In this document: piece after piece, positions 34,701 through 44,734 of the stretch | Position numbering within the stretch: position 1 is the stretch's first letter | How the letters are laid out: each line of letters starts with the position of its first letter | NCBI GenBank assembly: GCA_030248135.1 | Contig: JASANC010002576.1 | Location: forward strand, 1 to 64,000 | Length of the DNA stretch: 64,000 nt | Direction: 5' to 3' | Source: Theristus sp. LFF4_11 | Lineage: Eukaryota > Nematoda > Chromadorea > Monhysterida > Xyalidae | The notes under the pieces: model-generated | Told to the model about the DNA's origin: nothing | Seen by the model: only the letters and a program-made list of their open reading frames with translations | The model's database searches: none | Program-made: the position numbers and the translations under genes

Positions 34701-37700
34701 AGGCAGAATACGGTCGAGAATCACGTGATCGCGTGCGAAGCGTGCGAATCGTACGAGCATTTCGATGGCACGCCCACGTGACTCGATGGACTTGAGTGCG
34801 CGCATGTGTGCGGTCACCACGGAGACAAAGATCACGTGACACGACTGATGCTGCTCCAGTGCACTCAGGATGTGATCCATGTCGCTGTACAACCTGCACG
34901 AAACAGACCACAGTCAAACTGTAAAACACTTGCAACGTCTGCATTTTTTAACATTTGAATGCGGCATGCTGATTTAGCTTTGCGGGTCAACCAGACAGTG
35001 CAATTCAGTCAAGCGCAACCAATCAGCTGATCATTTACAGTTATACTGCGGCAATCGACCGTTGTTGTGACGCACAACACCACTACAAATACTGATAGCA
35101 CGCACCTGGAAACGATTTGGTCGTGTGTTTTCAGGGGGTGCCGCAGCAATAGTTGCAGGTAAGGCCAGCAGCAGTCGTAGAAAACACTCGGAAACAACGA
35201 CGAACGATTGGCGGCCAACAATTGTGCGGCAGTGGGGCGGTGTTGAGGCAGTCGGTCAATCATCGGGATGATCATGTGCAGCAAATCCTTGCGCTCGCCT
35301 GCAAGCGTCGCACAAACAAATACAATCGGTGACGTCGTTAACTGCAACTGAATGCTACCAATTCGTTACAGTCAAACGGGAACACAATTTCTCTTTGTGT
35401 AACCCTGTAAAGCAGTTTTTGCATCCTAGCATATGAATGTGGCATGTTGATTGGCTGTATCGCGCCGATAGTTCGACCAATCAACGAGCCTAGCCCAAAA
35501 GCAACCAAGTAGCTGGTTGCCTGTGATTTACGACTGTACGTTAGCTGTATTCAAACGTGGTGTACACGGCCGATTGCTGCCCACCCGACTCAACAACCAA
35601 GCCAACCACCACCACCACCAACTGAGTGCCGTCAACAGCCGCGTCTCACAGCCGCGCTCTCTGCGCTGACGGAACTGAAGCATCTGACTGAAGCTGAAGG
35701 CCACCTGGCCATCCGTGAACAGCTCGTACAGGACGCAACTGCAAAACGCCGCAACATGTAAAATGTTGGAAATCGACAGTGACACGCAAACACGATGGCT
35801 GACAAGTAATCAAAACACCTGAACAAGTTAGAGCACTTATAGCCGGTTCATACTGATGCGTGCGCATACGGCACTACCGGCACGTGTTCGTGTTTCAGCA
35901 CACTACCGTTCATACAGACGTACGCAGCGACACGTCAGGCCTGGTGTCATTGCATACACACTGCGTTGCACACGGAGACGTGCCTCTGACGTACGTCCGC
36001 ATGCGTTCGTATGGAGAGGCTTCACCCCAAAGAGAACACGTCCATCGCAGGCGTCAACTGCGCCGCTTCAGGTGCGTGCGAGTAGCGAGCCGGTGACTCC
36101 GCGGTGAGACCGGCGGAATGATCGAAACGCTCTGGCGCAATGTAGCAGTGGCGGCGGCCGCTCGTGTCGAAGAAATACGTGAAGAAACTCGGGTTGTCCT
36201 GCAATAATGCGCACTTTTTATCACTGTATATGCTGTACCTGTTTGCTGCAGCGATCCTGATCGAAAGCATCGATAAGACTTCACGACTGCCTCAAATACG
36301 AATGAAGCAACACACAAATAACTCGCACATAAGGCAGCGAGACTGGCTTGAAGGACGCAAAGTCCGCCAACAAAGTGCAGTTCCAACTTGTGATCAACAC
36401 GTTCTGTGGCTTGATGTCACCGTGGCAAACCTGAAATGATAATGTCTGACCAAGCAACACAAAACAATCTTTTTTCACAAGACTTTCTGTTTGTGTACCT
36501 GTGCGTCTGCGCACTGCTGCAGGCCACGCAACATCTGAAACGCCAGCCAGCGTTTTTCAATGTCTTCCAGATAAGGACGTGTGTGCAGTCGATCGTAAAG
36601 TGTGTACCGAAAATAGGGCCGTGCAAGAACTGCGGTTCGACTGGTGATCTGAATTGGGGCAAGTGTAGTAAAACAAGAAGCCCAAAAACTGAAACTTTCA
36701 ATCACGAAACGCACAATGACACGCTGAAACGGTGAACAGTGCGTGGCATGACGCAGCGCAGACTTGACGTGCTCAATGTCAACACGGTACACGTCAAGCG
36801 ACAGCCGCGAGTCTTGGTGCACGAACACTTTCACAACACTCGCCACCACATTCTTGCCTTCACTGAAACAAAACAATCAACAATACTGACCCGAAAACTG
36901 TTTTTAATCGCAACATAATCATACACCGTACAATTATAAACAGAGTAAAGTCCACGTCTGAAGAACGCGCACTTGCACTCTGTTTTCGGCTGTCAAATTG
37001 ACTTCGCCCACACACCGATTTTATATAGGGTGTGTCAGAAGTAGTGGGTAGGTGTTTGACGCGTTATTTCTCGAGTTGTGTTGAACCATATTTAATGAAA
37101 TTTCAGACAGTTGTTCAGGAAAGTTCAACTTAGATTTGTGCAAAATTTCAGATAAATTCATTTACCTGCACACAAGTGACAGAGCAAAACACACAAAAAC
37201 ATTGATTTCAGCACGCAACTGGGGGTTCTTGTTTGGCACCGGCTGAAACATTAGCTTGTATGCGGCCGAATCGTTGCATGCATGAACACGAAATGTTTTT
37301 TAATCCGATTTGTTTGTTTTCGTTTTGTTTTCATACATACCGGCTTTTGTAACGTGCTAAACCAGTTAGGGATGGAAAAAAACGTTTTTTTATAATTTGT
37401 GAAAAGAAACCGGTTTCTTTTCATGGTTTTAAGACAGTTTTAAACAGGACTTTTATCTCTTTTCCAGCTTCAGAATATTGCTCTGGATTTTGCCAAACAC
37501 AGAATTGAGCAAGAAAAGCTGGTTAAAACCAGTTCTTGTCGGTTTTGACAGCAATAATCAACGGTGTTCTAGTCACCAACAGGCATAAGAACTCAACAAC
37601 ATAATTTAGTGAGAATGGTGGATTCGACGACTAAAAGTTTGGATTTGTTTTGAAGACTGAAAATTCAAATTTTCTGTTGGTAAAAAAACGGTTTTTTTCA

Positions 37701-38708
37701 TTTTGGCGTAAAAAGAAACCGGTTAAAAAACCGATTTCTTTTTCGTGCCATTCGTAAAACCAGTGTACATGCGCGAGAAGGCGGTTTTGGCCGTGACGGA
37801 TAAGTGCAAGCGATGCATTTGGCTAATGGTGGACACTTTGAGAAATTCGATTGAGTTGACTGTTGTAGTTGTTGTTTATGTTTGCTGTTATCGCCATACA
37901 CATTTTTAAATGATCTTTTGAACGTTTGTTTGTGTCGAGTGTTGTCCATTGTTGTCCGGTGGTATCGCGATCTGTCCATTTTTGATTTTTTTTGCTTTGC
38001 TCTGTCATTCGTGTGCAGTTGAATGAATTTTTCTAAAATTTTGCACAAATCTAAGCTGAACTTTCCTGAACAACTGACTAAAATTTCATTGAATATGGTT
38101 CAACACAACTCAAGAAATTACGCGTCAAACACCTACCCACTACTTCTGAACACCCTGTATAACAGCATGGCTGTAGCGATTGTTAGCGGTTGGGTGCAGC
38201 ATTTTTTGCGGTGTCACAAAGTAACAACGTGCAGTGGCTGTTGACGACGACGTTGTCCTGTCCTCGGATCCAAAACAAGTCTCAGCCATGAAAATTGACG
38301 AAAACAAAACTCACTTGCTGTACACTTTTGCAACTTTCATGAACCTCGTGCTCGAAAGGCTGAAAAAGTTTGAATTTCTTTCAACAATCACATGTTACAC
38401 ACAGTACACACCACTCACGCATAACATCATTGGACTCAAGGCCTGTTCATACGTATGCGTACACGGCAACGATGTTTTAACACACTACCGTTCCTACAGA
38501 AGCATGCATATACGCCACGGCACGTCGGTCTCGCGTTATTGCATCCACTACCGTTTATGTAGACGTGTATTTGACGTGCGTCAACATACTTCAGTCAGTT
38601 TGAACGGGCCCTTATGTACCTCTTAACAAACGTGTAGTCTGATAATTCGGCAATATAGACGTCGACCGGTTGAATCAATGGTATTTTTACTGAAAGTTCG
38701 TTTCCCAT
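25779..38708 (-). CDS. VPS15: VPS15/PIK3R4, regulatory subunit of class III PI3-kinase
   Basis: About 27 exons, ~1,400 aa. The start exon (38708-38620) encodes MGNELSVK, the Gly-2 myristoylation signal typical of VPS15, then 38359-38315 and 36862-36499. The pseudokinase has [20 protein letters not shown] and LADFASFKP (DFA instead of DFG, as in the family) and [18 protein letters not shown] (36862-35106). HEAT exons follow: 34893-34695, 34600-34466, 34364-34282, 34004-33736, 33439-33291 ([26 protein letters not shown]), 33191-32919 and 31470-31175. A linker (30884-~30100) and a WD40 propeller come next: 29963-29780, 29135-29005 ([14 protein letters not shown]), 27532-~27400, 27305-27207, 27050-26921, 26745-~26550, 26411-26256, 26173-25977 and 25889-25779 (ending IKLWL). 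In known complexes it scaffolds VPS34 and Beclin-1 to make PI3P for endosomes and autophagy. Ends of exons near 30100, 27400 and 26550 are approximate. Confidence 0.92.
27734..28821 (+). CDS. Possible gene nested antisense in a VPS15 intron
   Basis: Within the 1.47-kb VPS15 intron 29004-27533, the plus strand has coding-like pieces with splice signals. 27734-27827 starts with a signal-peptide-like [19 protein letters not shown] and ends CACG/GTTGTC. A phase-matched exon at 27908-28014 encodes [18 protein letters not shown] and a membrane segment [13 protein letters not shown]. Then 28061-28307 is basic and Gln-rich, and ~28558-28821 is Ser/Thr/Gln-rich with a stop followed by AATAAA near 28960. 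The join between the second and third pieces is out of phase by my reading, so the model is incomplete or wrong there. If real, it would be a small single-pass membrane protein. Family not recognised. Confidence 0.3.
29460..29695 (-). mobile_element. CATAGTTGTTC-family remnant in a VPS15 intron
   Basis: Motifs GAGGTAGCTAGCTGAAATTT, AGTAGCTGAGCCGAG and AACCTCTCTCTGAGG match the family interior in diverged form. It occupies much of the intron between the last linker exon and the first clear WD40 repeat. Confidence 0.4.
31000..31125 (+). repeat. SINE-like dispersed repeat in a VPS15 intron
   Basis: CTCTCGTGGCGAGGACGTTGG followed by AGTACCTTCATGTTTC matches the 215-375 unit in order, with strong divergence. 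It lies between VPS15 exons 31470-31175 and 30884-30704, overlapping none. Confidence 0.4.
31717..32906. mobile_element. hAT-like element in VPS15 intron with perfect 8-bp TSD
   Basis: A 1,190-bp element with ends TAGGGTTGAAAA and TTTTTTCAACCCTA and subterminal ACCGGTTTTTTACCGGTAAA palindromes. The flanks CACACAAC (31709-31716 and 32907-32914) are identical. It carries no transposase. It inserted 12 nt from the 5' splice site of VPS15 exon 33191-32919. An exact TSD and clean ends suggest a recent event. Confidence 0.85.
34105..34265 (+). repeat. SINE-like repeat in a VPS15 intron
   Basis: Second copy of the 19630-19760 repeat: TTTTGGTCCCGAGAGTCA, GACGCGGGAATTCAAA, GGCCGAGTCA. It lies between two HEAT exons (34282 and 34004), antisense to VPS15. 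Confidence 0.5.
35835..36020. repeat. CGTAC-rich palindromic repeat in a VPS15 intron
   Basis: Begins GGTTCATACTGATGCGTGCG and ends CATGCGTTCGTATGGAGAGG, partly mirrored. A relative at 38435-38620 abuts VPS15 exon 1. Probably a MITE; target duplication not resolved. The end of exon 36198-36026 lies just beyond it. Confidence 0.4.
37026..38157. mobile_element. Mariner-like MITE with ~140-bp inverted ends
   Basis: TAGGGTGTGTCAGAAGTAGT at the left and ACTACTTCTGAACACCCTG at the right are the outer parts of inverted repeats about 140 bp long (37026-37165, 38018-38157), each flanked by TA. A TA duplication and (T/C)AGGGTGT termini fit Tc1/mariner. The interior has no transposase and carries a second insertion (37367-37756). 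It lies in VPS15 intron 2. Confidence 0.7.
37367..37756. mobile_element. hAT-like MITE nested in the mariner-like element
   Basis: 390 bp between perfect AAACCAGT duplications (37359-37366, 37757-37764). Ends TAGGGATGGAAAA and CCATTCGTA are imperfect inverted repeats; the interior has GAAACCGGTTTC motifs like the 31717 element. Non-coding. Confidence 0.75.
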
Positions 38709-39121
38709 GACGGATGATGCTTCGTTTCAATGATGATGTTAATTCAGTAGCAGTAAGTAGTCGTACGGCTTCATATTTAAAAGTACATGTACGGTGGAGG
38801 TGGTCCTCTTCCTCTTTAACACAGGAAAGAAAAAAATGCGAAAACCAATTTGATCCTTTTTCACCTTATAAAAAAGGCTTGGCTTAGGATTAGGATTGGG
38901 TTCAGGATTAGGAACCTAAAACGACTTTATTGCAAGCATCATTTGATCGAAAATCAAAAATCATTTTTTCAAAATTTTTAAATATGAATACCAATCGTAA
39001 GTAGTAACTAGAATAAGGTTTAAAAAATCCCAATTTTTTTAAAATTAATAATTTTTTTAAACTTTTTGGTTAATTAAATTTTTTTAAATGCCGGAGGAAA
39101 ATCCGATGGTCGACAAAAATA
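38709..39121. other. VPS15 upstream region
   Basis: Immediately 5' of the VPS15 start codon. Contains a reversed copy (38760-38805) of the repeat at 15413, a copy of AAAAAGGCTTGGCTTAGG at 38870, and TTAGGATTAGG-type runs. No TATA box or clear promoter element is identifiable. Confidence 0.3.
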
Positions 39122-39274
39122 GGTGCAGGTAGAGATGTCAAGAAAAAAAAATTTCTATTTTTTTCTTAAAAAAAAATTTTTTTTTAATTTTTTTTAAATG
39201 AAAGTTGTTCAGAATTTTTCAGGGAGTCCGAAAATCACCATCTGAGGAGCCACCGACTTACCATATGACCCCCA

Positions 39275-40200
39275 GGTGACACGTCAACTCCGGCCCACGC
39301 ATTTCCGGCCCACGCATTAGCGTCCCGACATCTCCGGCCCACCCATTACCGGCCCACCCATTACCGTCCCACCCGTTACCGGCCCGACATTTCCAGCCCA
39401 CTAATTTCCGGCCCACTCATTTCCGGCCCGCCCATTACCGGCCCACCCCAATAATCAGTTCTTCCTTCGCTGTTTTTTGCCACGGACAACGAGAATGAAC
39501 TAAAACCGCACTCTAAACAGTACTGCCTGCTCACCGACATGCTTTCAACAAAAATACTTAATTTTTTTATTTCAGTTTTTGTTTTCGTTTCGCTCCGATT
39601 TGTTCATGACATTGGAAAAAAGTTTCAGTTTGAATTTCGTCGATGAATCAGCTGATGTGTTTTTATTTATTGCTCTGTTCCGTGTGTGCTTGTATGCCAG
39701 TATCTGCTCGTCTATCTTTCGCCTGAAAATAAAAATTGTCAAAAAAATCTGTCAATAACAAAGTTCACACAAACTGGGCCAAAAATTATGTAAGTTACAT
39801 TTTTTGGGAAGAGCCTTTTCAACCCATTTTCAGAAGAAAGTAGTTTTGATGAATAAAATTTACTTTTTTAATTGATTAAAAACAATAATTGAAAACATCC
39901 GATTAAAAAAGAAATTAAAAAATGCGAACCCCAATTCAAAGTGTTACCGCCTGCAAAAATGAGTGAGTTTCTTAATGAAATATAGCGGTGGGTGGCGGTT
40001 GAAGTCACTGGAAGCGAATTATTGGGCTGGGCCGGTAATGGGTGGGCCGGAAATGAGTGGGCCGGAAATGGATGGGACGCAGATAAACGGGGCCGGTATT
40101 GGGTGGGCCGGAAATGGATGGGCCGGTAATGAGTGGGCCGGAAATGGTGGGCCGGAAACGCGTGGGCCGGAAATAACGGGACGCAAATGAACGCACGCCC
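39275..40200. mobile_element. Foldback element with 15-bp GGCCGG repeat arms
   Basis: The left arm (~39290-39450) is about eleven tandem copies of CCGGCCCACCCATTA-like units; the right arm (~40025-40195) is about the same number of GGGTGGGCCGGAAAT-like units in inverted orientation. Between them are ~570 bp of unrelated A/T-rich DNA. The site aligns to CCATATGACTCCCACTCATATG in the copy at 12787, so this is an insertion. Any frame here reads as FRPTHYRP-like repeats and is not a gene. Class unknown. Confidence 0.65.
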
Positions 40201-40247
40201 CCCCACTCATATGGGAGGAGGGTGAAAATTTCAGACTCGGTTTCGGC

Positions 40248-40826
40248 CATAGTTGTTCTAGGGGGGGGGCCTGGGGGCCCCCAAAAAATTTTCGAATCTA
40301 TCTCTATCAGACCGGTTTTTTCGGCTCAGCTATTATCTATCTAAAAAAAATTCTCAGCCAGCTATCTATCTAAAAATTTTTGTCTTCGAAGCATAGTTGT
40401 TCCAGAGCCGGGGGTTTGGGGGGGGCCGATATAGATAGCTGGAGCAAATTTTCCAGATAGATAGATAGCTGGAAAAGTTTGGGGGGAGGCGCGGGGGGGG
40501 CCATGTGACTTTGAAGGGGGGCCGGTCAAAATTTTGAAATTAGATAGATAGATAGCTAAAACGCAAAAAAGCTAGAAAAACAGCTAAATAAAGCTTAAAA
40601 CATTTCAAAAATCAAGTATAAACGCATATTTTAACTAAAATTAGCGAAATTTTTAAGAATTTCGAGCAAAAATGGTCAATTTTAATCAAAAATTGACTCA
40701 CTTTATGTCTTGGAAGACTTACATTTTCAGATAGATAGCTGGCTGAAAAATTTTTTTAGATAGATAATAGCTGAGCCGAAAAAACCTGTCTGATAGAGAT
40801 AGATTCGAAATTTTTTTGGGGGGGCC

Positions 40827-40857
<31 letters not shown>

Positions 40858-41200
40858 CTAGAACAACTATGCTTCGAAGACATAAAATGAGTCAATTTTT
40901 GACCAAAATTGACCATTTTTGCTAGTAATTCTTAAAAATTTCGCTAATTTTAGGTAAAATACGCGTTTATACTTGATTTTTAGTGTATTTTTAGCATTAT
41001 TTTGCTGTTTTTATAGCTTTTTAGCGTTTTAGCTATCTATCTATCAAATTTCAAAATTTTGGCCGGCCCCCCCCAAAGTCACATGGGCCCCCCCCCCCCC
41101 CCCCCCCCCAAAATTTTCCAGCTATCTATCTGTCTAGAAAATTTGCTCCAGCTATCTATATCGGCCCCCCCCCCAACCCCGCGGCTCAGGAACAACTAGG
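40248..41200 (+). mobile_element. CATAGTTGTTC-family element with exact TSD
   Basis: Bounded by CATAGTTGTTC and GAACAACTAGG with perfect GTTTCGGC duplications (40240-40247, 41201-41208). The uninterrupted target (GGTTTCGGCGACCCC) is present in the 12787 copy. A second member of the family sits inside it. Confidence 0.85.
40392..40871. mobile_element. CATAGTTGTTC element inserted into its own family member
   Basis: CATAGTTGTTCC...GAACAACTATG, 480 bp, flanked by perfect CTTCGAAG duplications (40384-40391, 40872-40879). CTTCGAAG is a native palindrome of the family's interior. A long C run near 40830-40858 may be a sequencing weak point. Confidence 0.85.
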
Positions 41201-41244
41201 GTTTCGGCGCCCCCATATTCCCCCCGACGACAACACGTCACGGG

Positions 41245-41958
41245 TAGGGTTGTTAAAAAAAAAAAAAATAGTCAATTTTATTTTTTTTTTAAATATTTTT
41301 TTTTTAAATTTCAAAAATCAAAGTTGTGCTAAATCAATCAGGGAGTCCGAAGAACCACATATGATATGCAAGCGCCTCCCGAATGACACCCGTATGGCGG
41401 AACTTTGCAGATTTTGTTTTGGTGACCTCAATTACCCCTTTTCCAAACCGTCACCATGCCTCTTCTTGTGTTTTGACCTCCAAAACGTCACTAATTGTCC
41501 CCAGCTAAGCTAATGCTAAAGTGAAGACAAACATACCGCCTTGAAATTCGATCAATTCTTCTGATGGTGTCGCGACGACACGACACGAAGCAGCAACCAG
41601 ACAACGTAGCGCTTGCAAACGGTGCAGCGAGCACAATCGGACGCTCTGCGAGGCTAATCGTCACCTTATCTGCATCGGAAATGGTAGGCTAAGCTTTGGG
41701 ACGCTCAAAAACTTCATCGCAGATGTTGTCGAAGCCTAAAATCAGTCGGTAAAACGGCCCAAAATCGACTGCTAAAGGTTTTACGAGGTATAATCAAAGA
41801 AAATTTTTGTTGAACTTTCGAAAAATTGTGCCAAAATTGAGGTTTTCAGAGCATATTAGAGGAAAATTTTTCGAATTTAAAAAAAAATCGGCATTTTTGT
41901 TTTTTTTAATCACTTTTTTTTAAAAAAAAATTTTTTTCATTTTTGTTTAACAACCCTA
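41245..41958 (+). mobile_element. hAT-like MITE, TAGGGTTGTT family, nested copy
   Basis: 714 bp with ends TAGGGTTGTTAAA and TTTAACAACCCTA, almost identical to 8712-9442. Flanks GTCACGGG and GTCTCGTG are an 8-bp duplication with two mismatches. The empty site GTCTCGTG is intact at 12986-12993 in the paralogous host element. Confidence 0.8.
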
Positions 41959-42569
41959 GTCTCGTGTTTTGCCTCTCAATTCACCTCAAATAACACGGAA
42001 ACAAGTTCAACAACAAACCGGTGTGATCATGCTGACGACACGAGGCGAAACAGCAACGAGCAACCAACGAAGTTACGCTTGCAGTGGCAGACAGTGCAAT
42101 TTCGACCTTTCGAGATCCTGAAAAACGATGCGTAAATGTGAGTTCTCTGCTTCTATCTCACCTTAGCGGCATCGGAATTTGTTGAACTAGCCTTTGCGAC
42201 GCTCAAGTACTTCAATGCGCGAGTCGATCATCACTCCCTAAGGCTGAAAACAGTCGATAAATCAATCCAGAATACCACCTGCAGCGTTGAAGACTAAGTG
42301 ACAAGGTAAAGTCAAAGAAATTTTTTGTTGAACTTTCGAAAAATTATGCCAAAAACGGCATTTTCAGGGCACATTAAAGAAAAAATTTCAAAAATTTTTA
42401 ATAAAAAATGCTCATTTTTTTTACTTAAAAAAAAAATTTAAAAATTTTTTTTTTTGACTCTTACATCTCTAGGTGCAGGTGCATCGTGAAGCTTCATAAG
42501 TCACACTCACGGAATGGGAATGAGAGAATGTGAAATCCGAATCCAATAAGACAAAACTCAGCCCACTTG

Positions 42570-44692
42570 GGGTCAGGACAAAACCCCTCCCCTCCCCTCC
42601 CCTCCTCCTTTTTGGAGGACAAAACCCCTCCCCTCCCCTCCCCTCCTGAGACAGGACAAAACCCCTCCCCTCCTCCAACAAAAATTCAAAAAATGTCAAA
42701 TTTTGATTTTTAAGGATTACGGTAACTCAGGCAGTGGGTCTCGGCACGAATCACACAGGTTACGGTAATTTTGGGTCTTGACACGAAGTTGCTAAAAACC
42801 ACTTTGTTTCTTGTGAATAACAGTTGAAACCTTTCAGAAACATGCAGCATTATAACAGAATGTCGAAAAATCGGATGTCAAGGATTACGGTAACTCTGCA
42901 ATGGGTCTCGACACGATTTTTTAAAAACGTCCCTAATTGCCAGGAAAAGCTACTAGAATGATAGATACCGTTCAAATGATTGCAAGAAACGGTTATATAT
43001 CGGAAGTTTGGTCCCTTGGGTTACGGTAGCGGTCGTTTTGGGTCTTGACACGAAGTTTCTGAAAACCACTTTGTTTCTTGTGAATAAAAGTTGAAACCTT
43101 TCAGAAACATGCAGCATTGTAACAGAATGTCAAAATATTGGATGTCAAGGATTACGGTAACTCTGCAGTGGGTCTCGACACGAATTTTTAAAAACGTCCC
43201 TGATTGCCAGAAAAGGCTACTAGAATGATAGATACCGTTCACATGATTGCATGAAACGATCATATATCGGAAGTTTGTTCCCACGGGTTACGGTAGCGGT
43301 TGTTTTGGGTCTTGACACGAAGTTGCTGAAAACCACTTTGTTTCTTGTGAATAACAGTTGAAACCTTTCAGAAACATGCAGCATTATAACAGAATGTCAA
43401 AAAATCAAATGTCAAAGATTACGGTAACTCTGCAGTGGGTCTCGACACGAAGTTGCTGAAAACCACTTTGTTTCTTGCAAATAAAAGTAGCTTTTCCTGG
43501 CAATCAGGGAGGTTTTTAAAAAACCGTGTCGAGACCCACTGCAGAGTTACCGTAATCCTTGATATCCGATTTTTTGACATTGTTATGATGCTGCATGTTT
43601 CTGAAAAGTTTCACTTGTTATTCACAAGAAACGAAGTGGTTTTCAGCAACTTCGTGTCAAGACCCAAAACGATCGCTACCGTAACCTGTGTGACCAAACA
43701 TTCGACATAAGACCGTTTCATGCAATCATGTGAACGATATCTATCATTCTAGTAGCTTTTCCTGGCAATCAAGGACGTTTTTAAAAAACCGTGTCGAGAC
43801 CCACTGCAGAGTTACCGTAATCCTTGACATTCGATTTTTTGACATTCTGTTATGATGCTGCATGTTTCTGAAAAGTTTCAACTGTTATTCACAAGAAACA
43901 AAGTGGTTTTCAGCAACTTCGTGTCAAGACCCAAAACAACCGCTACCGTAACCCGTGTGACCAAACTTCCGATATATGACCGTTTCATGCAATCATGTGA
44001 ACGATATCTATCATTCTAGTAGCTTTTCCTGGCAATCAAGGACGTTTTTAAAAAATCGTGTCGAGACCCACTGCAGAGTTACCGTAATCTTTGACATTCG
44101 ATTTTTTGACATTCTGTTATGATGCTGGATGTTTCTGAAAAGTTTCAACTGTTATTCACAAGAAACAAAGTGGTTTTCAGCAACTTCGTGTCAAGACCCA
44201 AAACAACCGCTACCGTAACCCGTGTGACCAAACTTCCGATATATGACAGTTTTATGCAATCATGTGAACGATATCTATCATTCTAGTAAGTTTTCCTGGC
44301 AATCAGGGACGATTTTAAAAAAATCGTGTCGAGACCCACTGCCAAGATACCGTAATCCTTGACATCCGATTTTATGACATTCTGTTATAATGCTGCATGT
44401 TTCTGAAAGCTTTCAACTGTTATTCTCATGAAACAAAGTGGTTTTCAGCAACTTCGTGTCAAGACCCAAAATTACCGTAACCTGTGTGATTCGTGTTGAG
44501 ACCCACTGCCGGAGTTACCGTAATCCTTAAAAATCAAAATTTGACATTTTTTGAGTTTTTGTTGGAGGAGGGGAGGGGTTTTGTCCTGTCTCAGGAGGGG
44601 GGGGGGGAGGGGAGGGGAGGGGAGGGGAGGAGAGGGGTTTTGTCCTCCAAAAAGGAGGAGGGGAGGGGAGGGGAGGGGTTTTGTCCTGACCC
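42570..44692. mobile_element. 2.1-kb palindromic element with 9-bp TSD (MULE-like)
   Basis: Starts GGGTCAGGACAAAACCCC and ends with the exact reverse complement; flanks GCCCACTTG (42561-42569, 44693-44701) are identical. The two arms are ~1-kb inverted repeats, each made of about four ~260-bp tandem units holding GGTTACGGTA, GGGTCTTGACACGAAG and GGGTCTCGACACGA. They meet near 43470-43500 without a spacer. A 9-bp duplication with long inverted arms is the pattern of Mutator-like foldback elements. No transposase. Confidence 0.8.
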
Positions 44693-44734
44693 GCCCACTT
44701 GCACCAATTCACGCAGGCGTGTGTTCAATTGCGG

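Larger units (their letters stand above)
39130..42471 (+). mobile_element. TAGAGATGT-family hAT-like element hosting four insertions
   Basis: Ends TAGAGATGTCAAG and TTACATCTCTA are flanked by perfect GGTGCAGG duplications (39122-39129, 42472-42479). Once the insertions are removed, the body aligns along its whole length with the 709-bp copy at 12787-13495. It is 3,342 bp long because it received a GGCCGG foldback element (~39275-40200), a CATAGTTGTTC element (40248-41200, itself holding another) and a TAGGGTTGTT element (41245-41958). Confidence 0.85.

Noticed and set aside
37026..38157. Mariner transposase gene
   Set aside because: Termini are mariner-like, but the interior has no DDD/DDE motif and too little coding length.
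39868..40250. Open frames with FRPTHYRP-like repeats
   Set aside because: Produced by the 15-bp GGCCGG minisatellite arm of a foldback element, a multiple of three; no start context or neighbours suggest a gene.
42570..44692. CRISPR-like array (regular repeats)
   Set aside because: Repeats are ~260 bp, arranged as two inverted arms, with a 9-bp TSD; no short direct repeats with unique spacers; eukaryotic context.
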